A DNA stretch of 64,000 bases, from positions 186,001-250,000 of the forward strand of contig NZ_BDEL01000001.1 of assembly GCF_001685485.1 (NCBI RefSeq), read 5' to 3'. The position numbers were made by a program, and so were the translations under genes. The notes under the pieces were generated by a model. That model was given only the letters and a program-made list of their open reading frames with translations. It was not told where the DNA came from and made no database searches. This document shows positions 46,101 through 55,088 of the stretch, piece by piece; the stretch's first letter is position 1; each line of letters begins with the position of its first letter. The stretch is from Formosa haliotis. GTDB taxonomy: Bacteria; Bacteroidota; Bacteroidia; Flavobacteriales; Flavobacteriaceae.

Positions 46101-49100
46101 AAAATGTTATCCACATTTGTGAGGAGGGCTCCGTTAGCCTCTAATTTAATAGCATAAGGCATGGTTCCTCCTGTAATTTGGATTGTTATAGATCCGTTGG
46201 CTTCTCCTAAACATTGCTCACCTACTAAAGCAGTAATTTCAGCATTTAAAAGTTCAGGTTCGTTAATGGTAACGGTTATAATTTGGAAACATCCACTTTG
46301 ATCTTGAACATACACCTCATAATCACCAGGAGCTAAATCTTTAAAAGTGTTCGTGTTTACAAACTGATCTAAGTATGGTGAAATAGCATATTGAATCGTT
46401 CCTGTTCCGCCAGAAGCATTTATAGTAATAGTACCATCATTTTGGCCATTACAAGTAACATCTGTTTTCGTAAACGCCACCTCTAAAGGATTAGGGTCTG
46501 TAATGGTAATAACCTCCGAAACTGCACTACAATCTGCACCACTATAGGCATAAACTAGATAGATTCCTGCTGTTAAGTTGGTAAATATTCCACTAGTTTG
46601 TGGTGCCGTGATAACATTATTAGTAGCTGCATCGTAAAGTTGGTAAGTGTAATTACCTAAACCATGAGATGCTTCAGCTGTAATAGTTGCATTATTATCT
46701 CCTGCACAAGTAATAAAGGCAGCAGAAAGATCTATTTTTAAATCTACTGGAATAATAGGCTCCACTACTACTTTATTACTTAAAACAATATCACAATCGT
46801 TGGCATCTTTAATGTAGTACTGGTAAGTACCAGCTCCAACCTGAAATGTAGATGGATTAGTAAATGGATTGAAATTACTTCCATCTGTACTGTATTGATA
46901 TGGTGCTGTTCCTCCAGAAACCGATAGTGTGATTGATGCTTCAGTATCACAGGTTGCCGATGCATTAAGCGTTAATTCTCCTTCAATAACATCTGCAGGT
47001 TCTGTAATGGTTACATTAGGCGTAATAAACTCACAATTCCAACCATCATTCACTACAACATAATATGTACCTGCTGCTATATTTTTAAATACATTATTTG
47101 GTTGTGGTCCAGACGATGTACCTGTAGCCGTATTAAATAAGGTATATAAATAGCCGCTTCCTTGACCACCGGTAACGTTGTTTACGGTTATTTCTGCATT
47201 AGCATCTCCAATACAAGATAAATCTGTTAACGATGCTGAAATTGTAGCATCCATAGGAGTAGGAGCGTCTAAGGTAATATTAGCAGACGAGAAGTAACAT
47301 CCACTTGCATCTGTAACGTTTACTTTATAAGTTCCAGCTGCTAAGCCTTCAATACTATTATCTGCCGATGCGGCTTGTAAAACAGCACCTGCAGCAGTTG
47401 TAAATTCATACATTAGGGCACCTGTTCCGCCAGAACCAATAGCTGTAATGGTTCCTAAATCGTTAGTACACGTTACACCAGTAGTTTCTATATCTACTGC
47501 AATACCAGAAGCTGGTGTAGAGATATTAAATACAGGGGTATTTGTAGAACAGAACGGTAATTCTGTTTCTGTAATTTCTACATAGAAATTTCCTGCAGGT
47601 AAATTATTTATTACTAAAGTACCATTAAAAGGATTTACAGTACCACCAATAGCCGGAGATAATTCATTTCCGTCTGTATCTCTTACTCCGTACGTATAGG
47701 TTCCTGCATACCCGGTAATACCAATCGTTACGCTTCCGGTGTAATCACCATAACATAATACGCCCGTAACTGCGTCAACCGTCGTTTCAATGGTATTGTA
47801 AGGCGCAACAGTATACGGTTCTGTAATTCCATAACATCCAGTTTCTTTATTAGTTACCATAAATGTGTAGGTTCCTGGTTCATCTAAAATAAATTCATTA
47901 GAATCTTGAGGTGTTCCCGATGGTAATAATTGATAGATGTATTCTGTTGGATTATCGTTAAGTGTTAAAATAATTCTTTCACCATTGTTACAGCTAATCG
48001 CATCTACCTGATCGATTTTAATATCTTCCATTTCTGGTAATGGCTCAATGATTACAGAACCTGCTATTTCGCATCCATTAGCATCTTTTACAAAAGTTTG
48101 AATGGTTTGAGGGGTTCCAGAGTCTATGACACTAAACGTATTTGTTTTAAAATAATCGGTACCGTTTATACTATAATAATATGGCGTTGTACCACCAGTA
48201 GCTTCAATGGTAACGGTAGATGTATTTGCGGTATTATTTATAGCACAAGTAAACTCTGTCGCGGTAGCAGTTGTTGCTAAAATACCAGGCTCTGTAATTG
48301 TAATGGCTAATTCGGCCTCACAGTTTCTAGCAGAGGTTACTTGTATAAGGTAGTCACCAGCACTTAAGTTCTCAAAAATACCAGAAGTATTAGATTGTGC
48401 TACAACTGCAGGAGATGTACCGGTTAAGGTGTAGGTGTAAGGTAAATTAATTTGGTTGTTAGGCAATCTAACCGTTACACTACCATCGTTACCACCATTA
48501 CAATTCACATTATCAATTTGTACATTATTAATATCGAAAGCCACTGGAGTTCCAGCAGGAATTTCAACATCTATTGTTTTAACACAATTGGTTTCATTAT
48601 CTGTAATGCTTATTGTATATGTTCCCGAAGGTAAATCGTTGAAAGTGTCTCCAGATAAATTACCAGCAGCAGGAGATAGAGAATAGCTATAATTGCCAGA
48701 TCCTCCTAATGCATTTACAGTTATACTTCCATCGGATACATTACAATCTGGCGTAGCAGAAATATGTGCAGAAGCACTTCCGTTTAAAGGAGGATAGATT
48801 GTGATTTTCTCTTCAGAAGTACAACCGTTGCCATCTTTTAATACGATAGTATGTTCACCAGAATTTAAATTTGTTAACTCGAACGCATTAGAGCTATCTT
48901 CGTTATAGGTTTTAAAAGCAGAACCATTAATACTGTATGTATATGGAGCTACACCTTCTTGATCGCGAGTTACAATAATAGTAAAGTTTCCTTCTTCACC
49001 ACAAATTGTAGTAGCATCTACGATAGCTGTTAAGGTTGGCGCTGTGTCTATAGGCAAGGTTATTGTTGCTGAGGTTTGTTGGATACATCCAAAAACATCC

Positions 49101-52100
49101 ATGGCATATACATCGTAATCTCCACCTTCGGCATGGAACACTTTAGTGTCTAACCAGGCATCGCTAACCGTTGGAGTTGCACTACCAGACGGTAAGAATA
49201 AATATTGATAAGGTGCTGTACCGTATTTAGCTTGTGCGGTAATAACACCAGCTTTATCATAACAATTATCATTTTTAGTGATTGTTGCAGTAACTTCTAA
49301 AGGTTCTGGTGATTCTGAAATTGTGAATGGTGTAGAAGCTATAGAACATCCGCCTACTTCATTAAATAAAATATAGTAATCGCCTGGCTCTAAAGAACCG
49401 AAATTTGTAACTGAAATATCCGAGCCACTAAGTCCTGTTTCTCTTCCAGAGAATCCTGTGTCTTTATGTGAATTGGCGTGGAATATTTTATACGTTACTT
49501 CTGAAGCCACGTAATTTCCAAATGTAAATGAAACACTTCCGTTATCACTTCCTGTACACGTTACATTATGTTCATCATCAATGGTAGCTGTTAAATTTGA
49601 TTGAGAATCTATTGGGGATTCAGCAGCTTTTATTATATAACATTTTGTTATTTCATCATATACAACAAAAGTATAAAGTACTCCAGGTATTAAATTGTCA
49701 AAGGTATATGTTAACGGTGTAGTTGGATCTGGATCATAGTATGTCGTTGTATATGGAGGTGTATTGGTTTCTAAAATTCCAAACTTATATTTATCACTTG
49801 ATATTGAAGTGTTGACAGTTACTGTTGCTATACCGTTGTTGGTGCAATTGTTTGGAATTGATGAAATGTCGACTGTTAAATCATCGGGAGGAGAAGCTAT
49901 AACGATTTTATCTTTAATAATAGAACACCCATTAGCATCAACTACATTTACTTGGTAAATTCCGTAATCAATTACAATAAAAGTATGATCTTCTCCTGCG
50001 GCAGGAACATACGATTTTGAGTAACCAAAATTATTAGTCACATAGTAGGTATAACCAGGTGTTCCTCCATTAACATTTTTTACAATGATTTCCCCAGATA
50101 GAGGGTTGATAGCATCCTGTTGACAGATGATATCTTGAGTACCTATTTCAAAGGAAATTTTTTCAGGCTCTGCAATAGTAATCGTTTCGTTAGCATTACA
50201 TCCATTGGCATCGGTAATGGTAACCGTGTATGTTCCTGCTTTCAATCCAGACGTTTGATTTCCTAAATCATTCCCGTTTTGATCGATAACAGAGATTGAA
50301 TATGGAGGTAATCCGCCTGTAGCATCTACAGAAATAGCTCCGCTATTGTCGCCATTACAGAAAATTCCTTGAGTGATAGCAAGGCTAGGAGCATTAAGTA
50401 CTGGTAACGGACTAATAATTACATCGGCAGATTCTACGGTACATCCTAAAGCATCTGTAATTAAAAAATTATAAGTGCCGTCTGTAGTTGCATTGTAGGT
50501 AAATGCCGTACCCGTTACGGTTGTTTTAGTACCGTAATTTCCGCCATTTACTGCCACTTGGTAGGCGTAGTTTGGCGCTCCTCCCGTTATGCTGACGTCT
50601 ATAGTAGCATCTGGAGTTGTAGAACAATCTAAGTTTTTAGACTGAATGGCCTCTACTATCATTTGTGGTGCTATAGTTTGATTAAGCACTGTAGCAGGAC
50701 AACCGTTAGCATCTTTTACTTCTATGGTATAATCGCCAGCTGTTAAGTTAGAAAAGGTATTGTTATCTTGAAATGCACTTCCGTTTAAACTATAAGTATA
50801 AGGTGCTTTTCCTCCAGTTACATTTACAATTATAGAGGTACTGCTACCGTTACTTGAACATAATTCAGATGCAGCATCTATAGTTGCAACCGGTGCTGAG
50901 GTAGAAATTAAGTCGAACGAGTCTGATACCGAACAACCGGAAATATCTGTAATGGTATAAGTATGTGTTCCAGATTGATTTAATCCGTTAAACACCTTAT
51001 TCTTTTGAGGTCCAACTGTTGTACCGTCTGGTAAGGTTAAGCTATAGGTTTTGGCGCCTTGTCCGCCAGATGCATTCAAAGTAATAGAACCTTCAGTACT
51101 ACAAGACATTGGCGTAATATCTGGTGTTCCGCTAACCAACGGATTTCCAGGTTCTGAAATCGTTACAGAAGTCGTCGCTTTACAATTCGTAGTTTCGTCT
51201 GTAACTTCTATAGTATAAGTGCCTGCAGCATAATTGAAATTTAAAGTTGATGCTGATTGAGCGGTTTGTAATGCTCCACCATTAATAGAGTAGGCGTAAG
51301 TTGAAACAAAACCGTCGATAGTAAATGTAGCTTCCCCGCTATCGCTTCCTGCACAATTAACATCGCCCACTACAGTTCCTTGAACTGTAATTGGAGAAAT
51401 GGCTTCAATAGTATAAGAATCTGAAATGCTACAACCTTTTTCGTTGGTTACTAAAAACGTATACGTTCCCGCTGGTAAATTATCGAAAACATTACTTGTT
51501 CCGTTATCAATAGTATTAGGAGATGTCATTTTGTAATTAAAAGTTCCATTACCACTAACATTAAGTGTTACTGTTGCCGAGGTTACGCTACAAGAAACTT
51601 CTGTACTAGAAAACGAAATTGACTTAGGCGCATTTGCCGATTCTATAACAATACTGTTAGTTGTAAATGTACAGTTATTGGCATCCTTAATTACAATAGC
51701 GTAGGTTCCAGAAACCAGATCGCTAAATGTATCTGAGTTTTGAAAGTTTATACCATCTATACTATAAGTATAAGGCGACGTTCCGCCAGACACATTTTGA
51801 GCTTGAATAATTGCTGTTTGTGTACAGCTATAGTCTTGAATTAATACAGCTTCTCCTTCAATAGAAGAAGAGCCTTTAATTTCTGCAGTATCTTGAAGTT
51901 TACAGGTTGAACCGTTTATTGTATAATTGATTTCAATTTGATACGAACCCGTATTTAATTTACTAAACACATTCGAAGTTTGGAATTTTGTTCCGCCATC
52001 AATACTATATTCTAAAACATAACCATTCGTATTTGCTACATCAATTTTTATGCTTCCTTGATTGGTTTCAGAACACGTATTATCTGTTGTCGAAATGGTA

Positions 52101-54952
52101 TAAGTTGGAGCGTCGGCTTGAGTGATTTCTACCTGTGTATTGGCTTCGCAATTGTTAGAATCGAATACTTTGATAGAGTAAGTGCCAGCGGTATCAACCG
52201 TAATGATATTACTTGTTTGGTAATCTGTTTCATTATTTATATAGTAAAAATATGGAGGAGTACCACCTTCTGTAGTTATAGTAATTTCACCATCTCCACA
52301 ACCTACGGGAGCTGTAATTGCTGCCGATACTTTTAATGGATCTGGTTTAATAATGGTAACATCTTCGGTATACGTACAGCCATCGGAAGTTGAAACACTT
52401 ACCGTATAATCTCCTGCATTTAATTTATCAAAAGAATAATCGTTATCATCTATCGGACCAACCGTATTAATAACTTTTGCTCCTTGTTTTAGTTCGAATG
52501 TGTATTGCGGATCTACATCGTTAATTTGTATCCTAATTTTTCCTTTATCTGTAGCACAAAATGGTTGTGTGGTAATAACATCTGCAGTAAAATCGCGCTC
52601 TCTAACAGGAATATTTGGCACGGTAAATACACAGGTTCCGTTAGTTACTCCTTTTGGTCTAATATGAACCGTATAATTCCCAGCTGTTGCAATTTGGAAA
52701 ATATTTGAATCTTGGTAAGTCCCATCTTCACCAGTAATACTAAACTCATATCCATCTGGCACACCTTTAATAGTGATATTACCTTCTGTCTCACAAATAA
52801 TGTCGTTATGTGTTTCTGTAGGTGTGAATAAGTTTTTATGCACATTAAAATAGAAACGCACGAAACAACCATCCTGATAAATAATTTGCAATCTGTATTC
52901 TCCTGCTTCTGAAGCATTATAATTAGCAGAGTTTCCTACCTCACTCCAAGTACAATCGCTGCTTTTATTCGCACAGTTTGTAGTTGAATCGCTACAGCTA
53001 CCTTCGTTAAGTTTTTCCCAAACAATGCTTTGTGCATCAGTAATGTTAGACTCTAAAAGTCTAGAATCGCCTTCGCCACATAAAAATAATAAAGGTAATT
53101 TACTATTATCGTCTGGACAAGTAACCACTTGGTTGGCATATTTTAAAATAGGATTTGGAAGGTCTGCTCCAAAACGAACTACGTTAACCGTTTCTGTAAT
53201 AGAAACACAAGGCGTATCGGTAGTGTTTACCGACGTGTATATTCCTGGTTCTGTAACGGTAATAGTTTGTGTGGTTCCAAGCGGCGTTCCATTTGTAGGC
53301 GTCCCTTTGTACCATTGGTAGGTTTTATACCCTTCTCCAGCAGATATTTTCATAGAGCTGCTACAAAGTACTTCTTCGCGTTCAAAGGTACAACCATCAA
53401 TATCTACTAAAAAGTTAGTAGATCCAGGTGTTGTTAAACCGCAATTTCCTATACCAGAAACACTCGGGCTTTCGTTACCAACAATGTTTCCAGAAGTTCC
53501 ACTATAATAAGTAGAATAGGCTTGATTTTTTACTATGTTAGAACAGGCATCACGAAGTTTAAAACACTCCTCGATAACCTTTACTTTAATTCTTATTTCG
53601 TATTGTGCACCACCTTCTTTTACTAAAGCATCAGGAATATTAAAGTCTAATGCGTGGCTAGGCTGATCGTAAGTATAGGTAACGCCAGGAGCGTTAACCA
53701 AATTTATTTCTAAATAATCAACATTTATAGGAAGGGCATCCTTTAACGTATATTTTATAGCATCATCGTTTCCTGTATTTTGAAATTTTAATACATATTC
53801 TAATTCTTGCCCCAAAACAACATCCCCATTATTAATGTCTTTTCCCGAAGTATCCTCAACGACTTTCGTTAACGTGATATCCGGTTGAATAATTTCAACG
53901 GCAAAAGCGTTAAAATAGAAGTGAAACACATCGGTTTCTGTCCCCAAAGTAATGATTGCTGAAGTATCTCCGTTATCAATGATACCATTACCAGGATTGT
54001 CAATTTGTATAATACCCCCATCATACCCTAAGGTGTTAGAACTGTTCGGATTTCTAACATCGTTTCCTGAAATGGTGGTTACACTACTATTAAAAAAGTT
54101 ATCATTATCTCTTCCTGGTGCAGACAATTTTGCTCCGTTAATAGCTAAATAGTCACCAGTAAAACCATAATCACCTTCTAAGCAAGCAAAAGCATATTTC
54201 GCACGTACTGGTCCGATAGGAATTGTTTTAAATCCGTCGATAGGAACATCTAATTCAACACCTCTTCCAATGGCACTAAACCCATCAAAAGACACAATAG
54301 CTTTTCCTGGCAGTAAAGGATCTTCATAGACTACAAATAAAGACCAACCTGCACTTGTACCAACACTTTCCCAGCTGGCATTTCCAGTAGAAGCTAAAAC
54401 ATTTGCTACCGTATAGGTTCCTTCTGGGTTTTGTAAAGCCAGAACCATATCTGTTACATCTGCATAACAAGCAAACGATTTAGATACTTTTTGTATGGGT
54501 GTATTAACCGCATCGTAAATTAATTCTCCTGTGATATCTTGGTATCCACCAGCAGGTGTTTTAAACTTAATTTTATTAATAGAACTTCTGTCATCTTCAT
54601 AATAAATACCAGACCAGTATAACCCGGCATAAATGATGTTGTAGCAGTTTGTAGGCACCTTTAAGTCGGCTGAACTTGAACTAAATGTAGAGTTATCGTT
54701 ATCTATATCGATATACTGCATATCTAAATTCGCATTCATTTCGTTCCCGTTGTAGGCATCATTAGGACCATTGTTTCTATCTTTTCTATTTAATATGTTA
54801 TTACCAATTAATAACATATCACCTTTTAAGGTCTGATCGAATCTAGGTGTGAACGGAACATGATTTCCGAAATTGTTTTGTGCGTAGGAGAGCATACTGC
54901 ACAAGACGACTGCAACAGTTAGTACTGTTTTAATTAAAGTAGGTTTTCTCAT
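43106..54952 (-). CDS. sprB: Giant SprB-type surface adhesin, T9SS type B sorting domain
   Basis: A 3,948-residue secreted protein. Signal peptide MRKPTLIKTVLTVAVVLCSM to SYAQ (residue 25). Residues about 25-340 are a lectin/adhesin-like region (NCYNIIYAGLYWSGIYYED), and 350-465 a DUF11-type domain (DITLTKVVEDTSGKDINNGD). Then come Ig-like segments and about 37 SprB repeats by eye, each ending like GTYTVTITDANGC. The last 85 residues are the gliding-motility-associated sorting domain (IPNYFTPDGTGENDTWGP, VLDRYGRVVKVLKSNEKWDG, YVGHFTLYR). SprB of F. johnsoniae is a mobile adhesin that the gliding motor drives along the cell. This one is shorter than that protein. It is flanked by PorP/SprF-family genes that should export and anchor it. 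Confidence 0.9.
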   Translation of the reverse strand: MRKPTLIKTVLTVAVVLCSMLSYAQNNFGNHVPFTPRFDQTLKGDMLLIGNNILNRKDRNNGPNDAYNGNEMNANLDMQYIDIDNDNSTFSSSSADLKVPTNCYNIIYAGLYWSGIYYEDDRSSINKIKFKTPAGGYQDITGELIYDAVNTPIQKVSKSFACYADVTDMVLALQNPEGTYTVANVLASTGNASWESVGTSAGWSLFVVYEDPLLPGKAIVSFDGFSAIGRGVELDVPIDGFKTIPIGPVRAKYAFACLEGDYGFTGDYLAINGAKLSAPGRDNDNFFNSSVTTISGNDVRNPNSSNTLGYDGGIIQIDNPGNGIIDNGDTSAIITLGTETDVFHFYFNAFAVEIIQPDITLTKVVEDTSGKDINNGDVVLGQELEYVLKFQNTGNDDAIKYTLKDALPINVDYLEINLVNAPGVTYTYDQPSHALDFNIPDALVKEGGAQYEIRIKVKVIEECFKLRDACSNIVKNQAYSTYYSGTSGNIVGNESPSVSGIGNCGLTTPGSTNFLVDIDGCTFEREEVLCSSSMKISAGEGYKTYQWYKGTPTNGTPLGTTQTITVTEPGIYTSVNTTDTPCVSITETVNVVRFGADLPNPILKYANQVVTCPDDNSKLPLLFLCGEGDSRLLESNITDAQSIVWEKLNEGSCSDSTTNCANKSSDCTWSEVGNSANYNASEAGEYRLQIIYQDGCFVRFYFNVHKNLFTPTETHNDIICETEGNITIKGVPDGYEFSITGEDGTYQDSNIFQIATAGNYTVHIRPKGVTNGTCVFTVPNIPVRERDFTADVITTQPFCATDKGKIRIQINDVDPQYTFELKQGAKVINTVGPIDDNDYSFDKLNAGDYTVSVSTSDGCTYTEDVTIIKPDPLKVSAAITAPVGCGDGEITITTEGGTPPYFYYINNETDYQTSNIITVDTAGTYSIKVFDSNNCEANTQVEITQADAPTYTISTTDNTCSETNQGSIKIDVANTNGYVLEYSIDGGTKFQTSNVFSKLNTGSYQIEINYTINGSTCKLQDTAEIKGSSSIEGEAVLIQDYSCTQTAIIQAQNVSGGTSPYTYSIDGINFQNSDTFSDLVSGTYAIVIKDANNCTFTTNSIVIESANAPKSISFSSTEVSCSVTSATVTLNVSGNGTFNYKMTSPNTIDNGTSNVFDNLPAGTYTFLVTNEKGCSISDSYTIEAISPITVQGTVVGDVNCAGSDSGEATFTIDGFVSTYAYSINGGALQTAQSASTLNFNYAAGTYTIEVTDETTNCKATTSVTISEPGNPLVSGTPDITPMSCSTEGSITLNASGGQGAKTYSLTLPDGTTVGPQKNKVFNGLNQSGTHTYTITDISGCSVSDSFDLISTSAPVATIDAASELCSSNGSSTSIIVNVTGGKAPYTYSLNGSAFQDNNTFSNLTAGDYTIEVKDANGCPATVLNQTIAPQMIVEAIQSKNLDCSTTPDATIDVSITGGAPNYAYQVAVNGGNYGTKTTVTGTAFTYNATTDGTYNFLITDALGCTVESADVIISPLPVLNAPSLAITQGIFCNGDNSGAISVDATGGLPPYSISVIDQNGNDLGNQTSGLKAGTYTVTITDANGCNANETITIAEPEKISFEIGTQDIICQQDAINPLSGEIIVKNVNGGTPGYTYYVTNNFGYSKSYVPAAGEDHTFIVIDYGIYQVNVVDANGCSIIKDKIVIASPPDDLTVDISSIPNNCTNNGIATVTVNTSISSDKYKFGILETNTPPYTTTYYDPDPTTPLTYTFDNLIPGVLYTFVVYDEITKCYIIKAAESPIDSQSNLTATIDDEHNVTCTGSDNGSVSFTFGNYVASEVTYKIFHANSHKDTGFSGRETGLSGSDISVTNFGSLEPGDYYILFNEVGGCSIASTPFTISESPEPLEVTATITKNDNCYDKAGVITAQAKYGTAPYQYLFLPSGSATPTVSDAWLDTKVFHAEGGDYDVYAMDVFGCIQQTSATITLPIDTAPTLTAIVDATTICGEEGNFTIIVTRDQEGVAPYTYSINGSAFKTYNEDSSNAFELTNLNSGEHTIVLKDGNGCTSEEKITIYPPLNGSASAHISATPDCNVSDGSITVNALGGSGNYSYSLSPAAGNLSGDTFNDLPSGTYTISITDNETNCVKTIDVEIPAGTPVAFDINNVQIDNVNCNGGNDGSVTVRLPNNQINLPYTYTLTGTSPAVVAQSNTSGIFENLSAGDYLIQVTSARNCEAELAITITEPGILATTATATEFTCAINNTANTSTVTIEATGGTTPYYYSINGTDYFKTNTFSVIDSGTPQTIQTFVKDANGCEIAGSVIIEPLPEMEDIKIDQVDAISCNNGERIILTLNDNPTEYIYQLLPSGTPQDSNEFILDEPGTYTFMVTNKETGCYGITEPYTVAPYNTIETTVDAVTGVLCYGDYTGSVTIGITGYAGTYTYGVRDTDGNELSPAIGGTVNPFNGTLVINNLPAGNFYVEITETELPFCSTNTPVFNISTPASGIAVDIETTGVTCTNDLGTITAIGSGGTGALMYEFTTAAGAVLQAASADNSIEGLAAGTYKVNVTDASGCYFSSANITLDAPTPMDATISASLTDLSCIGDANAEITVNNVTGGQGSGYLYTLFNTATGTSSGPQPNNVFKNIAAGTYYVVVNDGWNCEFITPNVTITEPADVIEGELTLNASATCDTEASITLSVSGGTAPYQYSTDGSNFNPFTNPSTFQVGAGTYQYYIKDANDCDIVLSNKVVVEPIIPVDLKIDLSAAFITCAGDNNATITAEASHGLGNYTYQLYDAATNNVITAPQTSGIFTNLTAGIYLVYAYSGADCSAVSEVITITDPNPLEVAFTKTDVTCNGQNDGTITINASGGTGTIQYAISPYLDQFVNTNTFKDLAPGDYEVYVQDQSGCFQIITVTINEPELLNAEITALVGEQCLGEANGSITIQITGGTMPYAIKLEANGALLTNVDNILTNEYTFTGLSGDTFYQIWVTDVNNCSSDSSDTQKFMDAAVELNPSVEIVEACYNNGPQSDIIINVNEDVKDSVQYSIDGINYQPTNEFTNLPVGTHTAYVKHTNGCTQTVEFEINPLEPIVADYTVMSQVLCYGETNGEIVVNATGGTGTLQYGISPDFNLQNSNTFSNLSAGIYQIMVKDEIGCEVILDNIVINEPSAPLTATINATSEMCYQANDGSITVDIAGGTAPYEISLNGGSFEAVTSNNHVFNNLEGATEYTVQIKDANGCSITDSTIIVNSGVILEPEVIVDDTCDNNTIGNTVTVIVNEDQKAEVEYALDGISYTTSNVFTDIAPGDYIVYVKHISGCIKEEPFTINALTPIAATTTVASEVLCFGDATGEITVTATGGSGNYQYAISPNYTYVTSNTFSNLLAGSYTIKVLDATLGCETVVNGTIINQPTARLDATATASNEVCFKAQDGSITVDISGGTAPYEIKLNNTPFQPVTGNQFIIENLKGGSEYDIRIKDANGCEIIPLNIDIDAGIDFNPVATVESNCTANASGNLVTVTVEDAVKTDVTYALNGGAFASTNVFTNLSVGTHTIAVKHTNGCIKTVAVDIDPTTPISADVDHTEVLCNGDNSGTITVTNAVGGQGNFTYAISPNFDQTTNSTFTDLTAGTYTVRVYDETGCYFETTETVTEPTPIQASVLRVYDETCANENNAAIEIEIIRNSGTPPYYTSLDPDNNFVEGQLIFDNLKGGNTYTIYVKDANGCTTTVQTTIATPVNIAPVAKTVYGCGINQTHIIVDDEVESAVSYYIDGEINKTENSFTNLASGTYEIEVVHLSGCSATLTLTIDNPLPLELEVKEGDLNEIEAIVSGGTEDYTYSFNGVDYGSNNVYKLTESGPIEVKVTDAMGCIQLLIIPGTFIEIEIPNYFTPDGTGENDTWGPINATAYPNIVTKVLDRYGRVVKVLKSNEKWDGRYNGSNLPTGDYWYTINLNDLTISQKEYVGHFTLYR
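43590..46480 (-). repeat. Four tandem copies of a three-unit SprB super-repeat, about 720 bp each
   Basis: The C-terminal SprB repeats cycle through three types in fixed order. B ends like AISPN...DETGC and starts VLCxGDxxG. C contains DGSITVDISGGTAPYEI and ends KDANGC. A contains VNEDxK...YSIDG and ends VKHTNGC. Codons for the KHxxGC (type A) ends lie near 45,782, 45,061, 44,330 and 43,620, giving steps of about 721, 731 and 710 bp. One super-unit is therefore near 240 residues. The copies differ at many positions, so the duplication is old. Confidence 0.8.
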
Positions 54953-55088
54953 AGTCTTTACATTTTAGCACTTTGGGGAAATGCTGTTTAGTAATTAGGT
55001 ACTTATTTGGATTATTGGTTTTCTGTTTTTTACTATATGTTTAACACTTTGGGGAAATGTTAACCATATATTTATTTTTTATTGGTTG

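Noticed and set aside
43590..46480. CRISPR array or satellite DNA as explanation of the 720-bp periodicity
   Set aside because: The period is in coding repeats with diverged DNA and conserved protein signatures; no short direct repeats with unique spacers are present.
45102..54152. Many plus-strand frames of 60-98 codons inside the giant adhesin gene
   Set aside because: They are antisense shadows of repetitive coding sequence, with poor composition and no domains.
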